Shown: in pieces, positions 1-10,148 of the stretch
Layout: each line of letters begins with the position of its first letter
Numbering within the stretch: position 1 is the first letter of the stretch
Source of the DNA: Cytophagales bacterium
GTDB lineage: Bacteria; Pseudomonadota; Gammaproteobacteria; Burkholderiales; Burkholderiaceae_C
Length of the DNA: 64,000 nt
Direction: 5' to 3'
Assembly (NCBI GenBank): GCA_030054145.1
Contig: JASGCK010000005.1
Span: 62,001-126,000 of the forward strand
Notes under the pieces: generated by a model
Databases searched by the model: none
Told to the model about the DNA's origin: nothing
What the model saw: only the letters and a program-made list of their open reading frames with translations
Program-made: the position numbers and the translations under genes

Positions 1-78
1 CCTGACACAAGTTGTTGCTCAAGAAATGAATCGAGCACGCGCACGGCATAAGCAATTCAAACCAACGGGCGGTGATTT

Positions 79-82
<4 letters not shown>
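1..82 (+). CDS. C-terminal end of an unrecognised protein (partial)
   Basis: An open frame enters from outside the window and reads 26 codons, ending ARARHKQFKPTGGDL and a TGA at 80-82. The stop overlaps the ATG of the next gene (ATGA), which argues that this is a real gene translationally coupled to its neighbour. The visible tail is basic and hydrophilic. Too little is present to assign a family. Confidence 0.55.
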
Positions 83-1571
<1,489 letters not shown>

Positions 1572-1671
1572 TTACCTTGGCTTCTAGCTCGTGCCGATAG
1601 GTGAACGTCACCATGTTAGGACTGACGCATGACAGTCGTATTTTCAATACTGTGCTTTCTACAATGCTCAC

Positions 1672-2661
1672 ATGCTAGAAATAACCTTCCCCCATTTCAC
1701 ATGGCTCAGTTTGCCGCGTAGCGAGCTGGCTACCCATTTGGAGGCTATACAAAATCGGATGCAAACCTTATCCAGCGTGGCTTTGGTTGATTTGCACGTG
1801 AGCGATTTATTAAACGATGCGCTGCCCTCACACTTTGACTACACCGCTGATTACGATTTACTGGTCTTTCGCAGGCTAACCGTGAGCGGCGCTAGGGCCG
1901 CTACCGATCTCATCAACATGGACACCAGCCCTGTCGCATTTGTGGTAATGGACAAAGTGGTTCTGAGCGTTCACCCCGAAGACTGCACTGTACGGGATGC
2001 CTTTGCCCAGCGCCTCAAGGGCACGCCTGCCGACCGTCAGCCGGCCAGTCCCGCCGACCTCATGCTGCGTATGGTGAATCAAATGGTGGATGCGTATCTT
2101 GACCTGCGGCGCGACCTCACCAAAACCCTACAGCACTGGCAAGCGCTGCTGCTCAGCCCCACCAAGCGCTTTACCGATTGGGATGCGCTGCTCGCTGCGC
2201 GAATGCGATTACATCAGTTAGACGACACCTGCGAAGACCAACGCGCCGCCGTGCAAGAATGGATTGACGAGCTGGACACTTGGACAAACGCCAACACGAA
2301 TGCCACAACGTTGCGCGAAAACGATTTGCTCAAAGTGCGCTCGCGCGATGTGCTGGAACACATCGAGCGCGTGGCGCATCACGTGCGGCGCTTGGAGCAA
2401 ACCTTGGAGACGGCAATCCAAATTCATTTTTCGATTCAAGGCAATCGCACGAACGACATCATGCGCACGTTGACAGCGCTCACCGCGATCTTTTTGCCAC
2501 TCAATTTGGTGACAGGGTTTTTTGGCATGAACTTCGAGTTTTTGCCACTCATCCACCGTGGCGATGGTCTATGGTGGGCGGTGGGATCCATGGCGACAGT
2601 GACCGTTGTTTTGGTAACGGTGTTTTTGCGTAAACGCTATTTGTCTAGGACGGACAAGTAG
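1672..2661 (+). CDS. CorA-family divalent metal ion channel
   Basis: Magnesium/cobalt channel of the CorA/ZntB superfamily, working as an inner-membrane homopentamer. The signature GMN is at about residue 285 in GFFGMNFEF, placed as expected between the two C-terminal membrane helices. A long, charged, mostly helical cytoplasmic domain fills residues 1-265, and the protein ends in a basic KRYLSRTDK tail. Length (329 aa) is normal. Its last 17 bases overlap the end of the convergent xylulokinase gene. The sequence alone does not separate Mg import (CorA) from Zn export (ZntB). Confidence 0.88.
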   Translation: MLEITFPHFTWLSLPRSELATHLEAIQNRMQTLSSVALVDLHVSDLLNDALPSHFDYTADYDLLVFRRLTVSGARAATDLINMDTSPVAFVVMDKVVLSVHPEDCTVRDAFAQRLKGTPADRQPASPADLMLRMVNQMVDAYLDLRRDLTKTLQHWQALLLSPTKRFTDWDALLAARMRLHQLDDTCEDQRAAVQEWIDELDTWTNANTNATTLRENDLLKVRSRDVLEHIERVAHHVRRLEQTLETAIQIHFSIQGNRTNDIMRTLTALTAIFLPLNLVTGFFGMNFEFLPLIHRGDGLWWAVGSMATVTVVLVTVFLRKRYLSRTDK

Positions 2662-4099
2662 CTGGGTAGAGTGCTCGAAATTGTGCGTAGCGCGTCGCAA
2701 GCATTGCTTGTTGCTCGGCCAAAGGCTGAAACACTTTTTCAATCTGCAATGGCTGGCAAGCCACATCCGTCGGGGCTCCGCAGGCCATCATGCCCAGCCG
2801 CGCCGCGCCTAGTGCCGCAACAGCCGATGCATCCACGGGACGCTTGAGCGTCACATTTAAATTGGAGGCAATCAGCTGCGCCCACATATCGCTTCTTGCC
2901 CCGCCCCCTATTAGCGCGAGAGTCGCATCGTCCTGCCCTTGCCCCATTGCTGACCAACCATCGCGCAGACCAAAGCTCACACCTTCCATCACCGCATACG
3001 CCAAGTCTGCCGCCCGGTGCGTGATGCAAAGTCCGACAAAGCTACCCGTCGCATGGGGATTGTTATGCGGTGTTCGTTCGCCGCTGAGGTACGGCAAAAA
3101 AATCGGCGCTTGACTTCGCTCTTTACTGGACAACTTGGCCGCCACTTGCTCCAGCTCGCGCTCGCTTTGAGCGCCCACTAATTGCGTGAGCCAGCTAAGG
3201 CTACTGGCGGCACTGAGCATCACTGACATCTGATGCCAGCGCCTTGGCAATGCGTGTGCAAAAGCGTGAACCGCAAGATCAGGCGCACTGTGATAGCCAT
3301 CGCTCAAACTAAAAATCACACCCGAAGTGCCCAGCGAGACAAACCCCTCGCCGGGCTCCACAAGCCCAAGGCCTACGGCGCTCGCGGCGTTGTCCCCTGC
3401 CCCGCCTGCCACCGCCACATCCGTGCCCAGCCCCCACGCACGCGCAACGGCTGGCAAAAGCACGCCTGAGCACTCGCTACCTTCCACCAAGCGCGGCATC
3501 TGACGCATCGACAGCCCACACGCCGCCAGCATGGGCTCACTCCAGCAACGCCGCGCCACATTCAGCCACAAAGTGCCCGAAGCGTCCGACATATCGCTCA
3601 CCGCATCGCCCGTCAATTGCAAGCGCAACCAATCTTTGGGCAGCAGCACTAACTGAATACGTTTGAACCGCTCAGGCTCATGCTCACGTAGCCATAGCAG
3701 CTTTGGGGCGGTCAATCCAGGCATCGCCATATTGCCGGTCGTGCGGCGCAGCGCTTGCACAGCGCACTCGAGGTCTTGGCATTGTTTTTCCGAGCGTCCG
3801 TCATTCCACAAAATAGCGGGGCGAAGCACTTGCCTTTGCTCATCCAAAACCACAGCACCGTGCATTTGCCCGGAAAGTCCAATAGCTCGTATTTGCCTCC
3901 AAGCATGGGGGGCGTGCTCACGCATTTTTTGTACCGCCAACTCTAGCGCCTGCCACCAGTCCGCAGGATGCTGCTCTGACCAAGTAGGCTGTGGGTTTTG
4001 CACAGTCAAAGGCGCTTCCGCTTGAGCGCAAACGGCTTGCGCCTCATCCATTAAAAGAAGTTTGACTGATGAAGTGCCTAAATCGATCCCCAAAAACAT
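2645..4099 (-). CDS. xylB: Xylulokinase of the polyol operon
   Basis: FGGY-family sugar kinase that phosphorylates D-xylulose to D-xylulose 5-phosphate, feeding the pentose phosphate pathway. The N-terminal phosphate-binding motif GIDLGTSSVKLLLMD and the later GLSGQMHGAV segment are typical, and 484 residues equals the usual XylB length. I place the start at the ATG two bases after the stop of the AraC-type gene. An in-frame TTG at 4114 would overlap that gene. It is last in the polyol operon, as mtlY is in the Pseudomonas fluorescens mannitol operon. It implies that an oxidised pentitol such as D-arabinitol is a substrate. The end converges on the CorA-like gene with a 17-base overlap. Confidence 0.92.
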   Translation of the reverse strand: MFLGIDLGTSSVKLLLMDEAQAVCAQAEAPLTVQNPQPTWSEQHPADWWQALELAVQKMREHAPHAWRQIRAIGLSGQMHGAVVLDEQRQVLRPAILWNDGRSEKQCQDLECAVQALRRTTGNMAMPGLTAPKLLWLREHEPERFKRIQLVLLPKDWLRLQLTGDAVSDMSDASGTLWLNVARRCWSEPMLAACGLSMRQMPRLVEGSECSGVLLPAVARAWGLGTDVAVAGGAGDNAASAVGLGLVEPGEGFVSLGTSGVIFSLSDGYHSAPDLAVHAFAHALPRRWHQMSVMLSAASSLSWLTQLVGAQSERELEQVAAKLSSKERSQAPIFLPYLSGERTPHNNPHATGSFVGLCITHRAADLAYAVMEGVSFGLRDGWSAMGQGQDDATLALIGGGARSDMWAQLIASNLNVTLKRPVDASAVAALGAARLGMMACGAPTDVACQPLQIEKVFQPLAEQQAMLATRYAQFRALYPATCPS

Positions 4100-4100
4100 A

Positions 4101-5030
4101 CTACTTGAGTCCAAAGCGATTGGCCGATTGTTTGCGATAGTCGCTGGGTGTCACGCCTTTCATCGCCAAGAAGCGACGGTTGAAATTAGCCATATTTTGG
4201 AATCCCACGTCAACGCTGATGGCCGCAATGCGACGATCCGTCTCCATCAACAACTGACAGGCGCGGTTAATGCGAACATGACCTACAAAATCAGTAAACG
4301 TATTACCCGTCGTGCGTTTAAAAAATCGTGAGAACTGACTCTCCGTCATTGCCAACTCTTGCGCCATGACAGCCGCTGACAGTGGTTCCATCAAATTGTC
4401 AGTGATGCGTTTAAAAATTGTATTAATTTGATCAAGTTGCTCATCGTTATCAACGCTTTTCAGTTGCACACTGGATAGCAAACGGTAATCGGTGCAACGA
4501 GAAAGATGGCTCAGTAATTCACAAAAAATGCCAAATCTAGCCACGCCGCGCGCCGCTTTCACTCGATGCCACCGCTCTTGCGCGATCTGCTCCAAGCCAA
4601 AAAACTCAATCCCGTATTTGGCACGCTCCAGCATGGGCAACACCTCCAGCAGCTCTGGAATATGTTTGCTACCCAAAGCCACAGGCGCATGAGGGAATTG
4701 AATCACCAAGTCGCGTTGCGCCACGCCCTCGTTAGGCAAATCCATGCTGACCCAATTGTGCGGAAGCCTAGGCCCCGTCAGCACCAGATGTCCAGGAGCA
4801 AAGCGCCCAATCCAATCACCCACGAAGACCTTACCTGAAGTCGCTGTAATCAAATGCAACTCGTATTCATCGTGGTAATGCCAACGTGCGAGCGGGGTTG
4901 GAAAACCATGCGCCAAGCAGCGAATGGAGCTGTCCAAGTCAATTGACTCATAACCCAGATCCGAGGATCGCACGTAATTGTGTTCGAATTCAGGTTTGAG
5001 TTGACGCTGCGTCAAAGGCTTATGAGTCAT
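4101..5030 (-). CDS. mtlR: AraC/XylS-family activator of polyol genes (MtlR-like)
   Basis: Likely transcriptional activator of the polyol operon, by analogy with MtlR of Pseudomonas fluorescens. An N-terminal cupin-like sensing region (HYHDEYELHL, about residues 45-55) is followed by a C-terminal double helix-turn-helix domain from about residue 205. Recognisable pieces of that domain are MTESQFSRFFKRTTG and the second-helix signature VGFQNMANFNRRF...PSDYRK. The frame stays open upstream to 5273, but that would bury it in the dehydrogenase gene. I chose the ATG at 5030 (309 aa); another ATG lies at 5042. It sits between the dehydrogenase and xylB on the same strand, so it is probably co-transcribed and autoregulated. 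Confidence 0.88.
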   Translation of the reverse strand: MTHKPLTQRQLKPEFEHNYVRSSDLGYESIDLDSSIRCLAHGFPTPLARWHYHDEYELHLITATSGKVFVGDWIGRFAPGHLVLTGPRLPHNWVSMDLPNEGVAQRDLVIQFPHAPVALGSKHIPELLEVLPMLERAKYGIEFFGLEQIAQERWHRVKAARGVARFGIFCELLSHLSRCTDYRLLSSVQLKSVDNDEQLDQINTIFKRITDNLMEPLSAAVMAQELAMTESQFSRFFKRTTGNTFTDFVGHVRINRACQLLMETDRRIAAISVDVGFQNMANFNRRFLAMKGVTPSDYRKQSANRFGLK

Positions 5031-5068
5031 GATTTTTAGCATAGCAGAAACAAACCCAGCACTCGCGG

Positions 5069-5851
5069 CTAAGACATGACGTTTCCGCCATCCACATTGA
5101 GAGTTTGGGCTGTGATGTAGCTGGCGGCATCGCAGGCCAGAAAAATCGCTGCGCCGCAAATATCTTGCGGTGAACCCATATGCCCAAGCGGTACAGCCAG
5201 CCCCACTTGTTTTTTCTTTTCGCCCAGCTGGAGGTGCTCGTGTTTGGCGAACAAGGCATCCACCGACTCCCACATTGGGGTATCAATCACCCCAGGCGAA
5301 ATGGCATTGACGCGAATATGGTGTTTCGCCATTGCCAATGCCGCGCTTTGGGTATAGCTGATGATGGCTGCTTTGCTTGCGCAGTAATGCGACACCAAGG
5401 ACTCGCCCCGCCGACCTGCTTGCGAGGCCATATTAATAACCGACCCCCGTATGCCTAGGTGCGTCATCTGCGCCAATACTTTTTGCATGACAAAGAATGC
5501 GCCTTTCACGTTGACGGAAAAAATGCGCTCATACATGGCCTCATCGCTTTGCAGTAGCGGTGCCATATCAAAAATGGCGGCATTGTTAAACAGCACATGA
5601 ATGGCTCCAAAATGCGCGTGGGCCTCACCAATAGCATGATCAATTTGCGCACTATCGGTCACGTTGCAACTCACATACCGCAGCTGCGTTGGAAACTCTT
5701 GCTGCAAAGTCAATAACTCCGAAGACGCTTGCGCACCTCGATCTACGGCGGTGCAGCAAGCACCCGCTTGTAAAAATGCCTGGGTCACCGCTAGCCCAAT
5801 ACCGCCCGATGCGCCCGTTAAAAACGCATGTTGATGATCAAGCCGAAACAT
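5069..5851 (-). CDS. SDR polyol dehydrogenase (sorbitol/galactitol/L-iditol type)
   Basis: NAD-dependent short-chain dehydrogenase, most likely oxidising sorbitol or a related polyol to a ketose, as SmoS does in Rhodobacter polyol operons. Visible features are the TGASGGIG cofactor motif near residue 12, NNAA, catalytic Ser-Tyr-Lys with YCASK, and the PGVIDTPMW substrate-loop region. It is 260 aa, normal for classical SDRs. The start at 5851 follows a strong ribosome site (AAGGAGC); an open upstream extension to 6037 is only the reading frame through the mannitol dehydrogenase gene. The start overlaps the end of that gene by 14 bases, so the two are tightly coupled. Confidence 0.9.
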   Translation of the reverse strand: MFRLDHQHAFLTGASGGIGLAVTQAFLQAGACCTAVDRGAQASSELLTLQQEFPTQLRYVSCNVTDSAQIDHAIGEAHAHFGAIHVLFNNAAIFDMAPLLQSDEAMYERIFSVNVKGAFFVMQKVLAQMTHLGIRGSVINMASQAGRRGESLVSHYCASKAAIISYTQSAALAMAKHHIRVNAISPGVIDTPMWESVDALFAKHEHLQLGEKKKQVGLAVPLGHMGSPQDICGAAIFLACDAASYITAQTLNVDGGNVMS

Positions 5852-7292
5852 AAGACGCTCCTTTTTTATTGACTTGTGTTGCGCCATTTGGGCTCCATTG
5901 CTGCACCCGCAAAAAGGCGCTGCGCACAGCGGCGAGCACACGTGAATCACTTGCCAATTCACCCCACAGCGTTTTATCAGCACAAAACGCCAGCACAGGA
6001 TCCACCGCTTGGCAAATCGCGTGCGCGCTCGCCGCATCCATAGCTTGATCTTGATAGGTGTAGGGAATTTGCCCTGCGTGCCATCTTTTTAAATAAGCTA
6101 AAAATAATGCGGGCAGCGTAGCCACACTATCAATAGAAGCGCCTTGCGCCAAACGTTCACGGATGGTGGGCACGATGAAGCTAGGAATTTTAGAAAAGCC
6201 ATCCATTGCCACGCGCTGATTGGTATCCGCAATGGCGGGGTTGCTAAAGCGATCCAATACGGTGTCGCGATAAGTCGCCAAATTAATCGGACAAGGTTTG
6301 CTTGGCGTGTGGAGAACGGGAATCACATCGTTGGTGACGTAATCAAAAGCGAACTGCCTGATTGGGGGATCTAACGCGCCTTCATGGATATAGGTATAGC
6401 CTACCAAGGTGCCCGCCCAAGCAATGCAGCTATGTGCGGCGTTAAGCACCCGAATCTTCGCCTCTTCATAAGCCTGAACTGAATCAACCAACTCGACGCC
6501 AACGCTCTCCCAAGCTGGACGACCCGCCGCAAAGTTATCTTCAATCACCCATTGAATAAAGCTCTCACCCATGACGGCGGTGGGATCATCAATGCCCGTT
6601 TGGGCGAGCACGCGCGCGCGCACGTCGGCGGTTGGGCGCGGCGTAATGCGATCCACCATTGCATTGGGCCAAGTGGTCTGCGCAAGCACCCAATCCCGTA
6701 GCGCAGCGTCGCCCATCAATTCGATAAATTGCAGTAAACCCGAACGCGCACGATCCCCGTTGTGCCGAAGATTGTCGCAATTGAGCAGCGTCACAGGACC
6801 GCTATGCCCGCGCATTCGCGCTCGCAAAATAGTCGTCAAAGCCCCATAAATAGTGCTTCCTGCTTGCCCAGCCCTGATCTTGGCAATATCCGTAGACACA
6901 TCCAAAACGCCCGCATTTAGCTGCTGCTTGTCATCCAAGTAATAGCCCGCCTCGGTGACAGTAAAAGAAATAATTCGCGTCTGCGGGTCAGCACCCACAG
7001 CAGTCAAGCCCATTAGCTGCGCATCAAACGGAATGACCTGACGAATTGCACGAATGCGGCTATACGCGCGAACACCGGCTGGCGTAACCGTCTCCAGCGT
7101 ATACGCGCCGCCCTGAGCGGCAAGCGCCGTCATGGTCTCTAGCATATCCGCGCGGATATTGCCGCCGGCCAAGACCCACCGCTCATCGCCTCGGTCATGC
7201 AATGCCTGCATATAAACGGCTTGATGTGCGCGGTGAAATGAACCCAGTCCCAAATGCAAAATGACCAAGGGTTTTGAATTTGCTATCGCCAT
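5838..7292 (-). CDS. mtlD: Mannitol/D-arabinitol dehydrogenase (long-chain polyol-specific)
   Basis: Member of the polyol-specific long-chain dehydrogenase family, converting D-mannitol to D-fructose and D-arabinitol to D-xylulose with NAD. The Rossmann-like start HLGLGSFHRAHQAVY is typical. The catalytic K-x4-N-x2-H motif appears as KIRVLNAAH near residue 279, matching Lys295/Asn300/His303 of the Pseudomonas fluorescens enzyme. Length 484 aa is normal. A ribosome site AAGGGGAG precedes the ATG. It lies between the transporter ATPase gene and the SDR gene. With xylulokinase downstream and no fructokinase in the window, arabinitol use is as well supported as mannitol use. Confidence 0.93.
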   Translation of the reverse strand: MAIANSKPLVILHLGLGSFHRAHQAVYMQALHDRGDERWVLAGGNIRADMLETMTALAAQGGAYTLETVTPAGVRAYSRIRAIRQVIPFDAQLMGLTAVGADPQTRIISFTVTEAGYYLDDKQQLNAGVLDVSTDIAKIRAGQAGSTIYGALTTILRARMRGHSGPVTLLNCDNLRHNGDRARSGLLQFIELMGDAALRDWVLAQTTWPNAMVDRITPRPTADVRARVLAQTGIDDPTAVMGESFIQWVIEDNFAAGRPAWESVGVELVDSVQAYEEAKIRVLNAAHSCIAWAGTLVGYTYIHEGALDPPIRQFAFDYVTNDVIPVLHTPSKPCPINLATYRDTVLDRFSNPAIADTNQRVAMDGFSKIPSFIVPTIRERLAQGASIDSVATLPALFLAYLKRWHAGQIPYTYQDQAMDAASAHAICQAVDPVLAFCADKTLWGELASDSRVLAAVRSAFLRVQQWSPNGATQVNKKGASYVSA

Positions 7293-7307
7293 AACGCTTG
7301 TCTCCCC

Positions 7308-8375
7308 TTAAATGTGCGCAGCATCGGCCGTCACGCCCGTTCGAGTGATGCGTCCTTGTGCATCAAACAAATGTGCCGCATCGACATCAACGCTCACGCC
7401 CACCGCATCGCCTACGTGCAGGGGAGTGCGACTATTTTGTCGCGCCACCAATGGCACCGCACTTGCAGAGCCAAGGCTTACGTACACCAGCGTCTCAGCG
7501 CCCAACGCCTCAACCAACTCCACTTTGCCCACCCACTGCCCCGCGCCAACAGCTTTGAGTGCAATGCTTTCAGGCCGCAAGCCAACATAACCATCGGACG
7601 CAACAGCTGCGCCCCAAAGGGCTGCCAGCTCGGGCAACAAGGCAACTTTGATGATGTTCATTTGCGGCGTACCAATAAATTGCGCAACAAACTGATTAGC
7701 GGGTCGGTCATAGAGTTCAAGCGGCGTACCGACTTGCTCAATCACACCATCCCGCAGCACCACGACGCGGTCAGCCAAGGTCATGGCTTCGACCTGATCG
7801 TGCGTGACGTAAATGGTCGTTGCGCCTAAATCGCGGTGCAGCTTGGCGATTTCAATCCGCGTTTGACCGCGCAGCGCGGCATCTAAATTGGACAGCGGCT
7901 CATCAAACAAAAATACCTTCGGGGAACGCACAATCGCACGGCCAATCGCCACGCGCTGCCGCTGCCCTCCCGACAACTCTTTAGGCGTGCGCTTGAGGTA
8001 ACTGGTGAGGTTCAAAATGTGCGCGGCACGCATCACTTTTTCTTGGATGACGCGCTCCTCCACCTTCGCCAGTTTGAGCGCAAAACTCATGTTTTCAAAA
8101 ACACTCATGTGCGGATACAGCGCATAACTTTGAAACACCATCGCCAAGTCCCGTTTAGACGATGCGGTATGGGTAATATCGCGCCCATCCAAGACCAACG
8201 AGCCCTCGGTAATGGCTTCTAGGCCAGCAATTAAGCGCAGCAGTGTCGATTTCCCGCAGCCTGAGGGCCCCACAAAAACAATAAATTCGCCTTTGTTAAT
8301 CGCCAGGTCGATACCCTTGATCGTTTTAACGTCTCCAAAGCTTTTATGTAGCCCATTGAGTTGCAGATACGCCAT
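7308..8375 (-). CDS. Polyol ABC transporter ATP-binding protein (MtlK/SmoK-like)
   Basis: ATPase subunit of a CUT1-type sugar importer, bound to the cytoplasmic face of the two permeases. Walker A is GPSGCGKST near residue 36, the signature is LSGGQRQRVAIGRA, Walker B is VFLFDEP, and the switch histidine sits in IYVTHDQVEAMTLADR. The C-terminal 120 residues form the TOBE/OB domain usual for MalK/UgpC relatives. Length 355 aa is normal. It is fourth in the transport operon, 16 bases upstream of the mannitol dehydrogenase gene, with an AAGGAA ribosome site. Confidence 0.95.
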   Translation of the reverse strand: MAYLQLNGLHKSFGDVKTIKGIDLAINKGEFIVFVGPSGCGKSTLLRLIAGLEAITEGSLVLDGRDITHTASSKRDLAMVFQSYALYPHMSVFENMSFALKLAKVEERVIQEKVMRAAHILNLTSYLKRTPKELSGGQRQRVAIGRAIVRSPKVFLFDEPLSNLDAALRGQTRIEIAKLHRDLGATTIYVTHDQVEAMTLADRVVVLRDGVIEQVGTPLELYDRPANQFVAQFIGTPQMNIIKVALLPELAALWGAAVASDGYVGLRPESIALKAVGAGQWVGKVELVEALGAETLVYVSLGSASAVPLVARQNSRTPLHVGDAVGVSVDVDAAHLFDAQGRITRTGVTADAAHI

Positions 8376-8406
8376 GATAGTTATTCCTTAAATTGGCAAA
8401 GCTGGA

Positions 8407-9237
8407 TCACTTAACCGCACCAAACGTGAGGCCTTGAACCAACTGCTTTTGACTGAACCAGCCAAACACAATAATGGGCGCAATCGCCAGCAACGAAGCG
8501 GCGGAGAGCTTGGCCCAAAACAATCCTTCAGGGCTTGAGTAAGACGCAATCAAGGTTGCCAATGTGCCCGCCTTCGCCGAACTCAAATTGAGCGCCCAAA
8601 AGGCTTCGTTCCACGACAGAACCAAACACAACAGTCCCGTAGAGGCCAGCCCACCTAGCGTCAGCGGCAACAGCACCGAACGCGCCTCTTGCCACAGCGT
8701 TGCGCCATCCATGCGCGCGGCTTCCAAAATTTCGTGCGGAATGTCCTTGAAGTGGGAGTAGAGCATCCACACCATGATGGGCAAATTGGAGAGCGTAAAC
8801 ACGATCACCAGCGCCGTGCGCGTATCCAGCAACTGGGCGTATTGCGCGATCACATAAATAGGCACCAAGGCACCCACGGCAGGCATCATCTTGGTAGAGA
8901 GCATCCACATCAAAATGTCTTTGGTGTGCTTGCTTTTAAAAAATGCCATCGAATACGCCGCTGGCGCAGCAATCAACAGCCCCAGCAGCGTTGATAAAAC
9001 GCTGGTCAACAACGAGTTTTTGGCGTAGAGCAAATAGTCACTGCGCTCTTGCACCTCGCGGAAGTTATCCAGCGTGGGCGTGAAGAACACTTGCGGCGGA
9101 ACTTGAATCGCTTGCAATTCGGTTTTGAACGCGGTAAGCACCAACCAGCCCAGCGGAAAAAATAGCAGCAAGGTCGCCGCCCAAGCCACCACTGTGCGCA
9201 CGACAAGGCCAATCGGGAGGCGAGAAGGTGTGCTCAT
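8407..9237 (-). CDS. Polyol ABC transporter permease (MtlG/SmoG-like)
   Basis: Inner-membrane permease of the binding-protein-dependent polyol importer. It has six predicted membrane segments, and the EAA coupling loop is visible as EILEAARMDGATLWQ near residue 185. I place the start at the ATG at 9237 (276 aa). A TTG at 9279 is in frame but would overlap the preceding permease gene by 20 bases. It follows that gene by 22 bases and belongs to the same operon. Confidence 0.93.
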   Translation of the reverse strand: MSTPSRLPIGLVVRTVVAWAATLLLFFPLGWLVLTAFKTELQAIQVPPQVFFTPTLDNFREVQERSDYLLYAKNSLLTSVLSTLLGLLIAAPAAYSMAFFKSKHTKDILMWMLSTKMMPAVGALVPIYVIAQYAQLLDTRTALVIVFTLSNLPIMVWMLYSHFKDIPHEILEAARMDGATLWQEARSVLLPLTLGGLASTGLLCLVLSWNEAFWALNLSSAKAGTLATLIASYSSPEGLFWAKLSAASLLAIAPIIVFGWFSQKQLVQGLTFGAVK

Positions 9238-9259
9238 AAGATCATCTTTCAATCGAGAG

Positions 9260-10117
9260 TTAGTCGAGATTTTTGCCAACCATGCGGATCAAGAAAACGG
9301 CAGCAATGTTCGCCAGCACCACCGCAAACAGCGCACCGGCCGATGCCACGCCCGCATCAAAACTGAGTAGCGCTTGCTTAAAAATGAGGAAAGCCAGGTT
9401 GGTACTCGCGTCTCCTGGGCCGCCGCCTGTCGTGGTAAAAATTTCCGCAAACACACTGAGTAAAAAGATCATTTCAATCATGACAACCACCGCAATCGAT
9501 CGGCTCAAATGCGGCAGCACCATATAGCGCAACTGCTGAAAATAAGTGGCACCGTCCATGCGAGCCGCCTCCAACTGCTCACGATTGAGCGACTGCATCG
9601 AGGTCATCAAAATAAGCGTCGCAAACGGTAGCCATTGCCACGAAATCATGATGATGATCGACCCCAGCGGGAAATCGGTCAGCCAGTCAATCGGGGTTGC
9701 GCCAAAAAACAGCCACACCTGCGCCAGCACACCGTAGATGGGATGCATCATCATGTGCTTCCACAAAAGCGCATTGACCGTTGGCATCACAAAAAACGGG
9801 GAAATGAGCAGCACCCGAACGATGCCCCGTCCTGGAAACGGCTCGTCGATCAACAGTGCCAAACCGATGCCCATCACAACCGTAATCACGATCACGCTGC
9901 CTAGCAAAAGCAGCGTGTTCGCAATCGCAACGGTAAACGACGGATCAGTGACAAAGTAAATGTAGTTTTCAAGACCAATAAAACCCACCGCATCGGGCTG
10001 CATCAAGTTGTAGCGGATGACGCTAAAGTACAGCGTCATCACCAGCGGCACGATCATCCATAAGAAGAGCGTGATGACGGCAGGCGCGAGCAAGGCGCGA
10101 GGCAGCAGGTTTTTCAT
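9260..10117 (-). CDS. Polyol ABC transporter permease (MtlF/SmoF-like)
   Basis: First permease subunit of the polyol importer, pairing with the product of the next gene. It begins MKNLLPRALLAPAVITLF, has six hydrophobic segments, and carries the EAA loop EQLEAARMDGATYFQQLRYM near residue 185, which docks on the ATPase. Length 285 aa is usual for MalF-like CUT1 permeases without the large periplasmic loop. It lies 31 bases downstream of the binding-protein gene. Confidence 0.94.
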   Translation of the reverse strand: MKNLLPRALLAPAVITLFLWMIVPLVMTLYFSVIRYNLMQPDAVGFIGLENYIYFVTDPSFTVAIANTLLLLGSVIVITVVMGIGLALLIDEPFPGRGIVRVLLISPFFVMPTVNALLWKHMMMHPIYGVLAQVWLFFGATPIDWLTDFPLGSIIIMISWQWLPFATLILMTSMQSLNREQLEAARMDGATYFQQLRYMVLPHLSRSIAVVVMIEMIFLLSVFAEIFTTTGGGPGDASTNLAFLIFKQALLSFDAGVASAGALFAVVLANIAAVFLIRMVGKNLD

Positions 10118-10148
10118 GACCGACCTTGTGCTTGTAACTGGCTTGCGT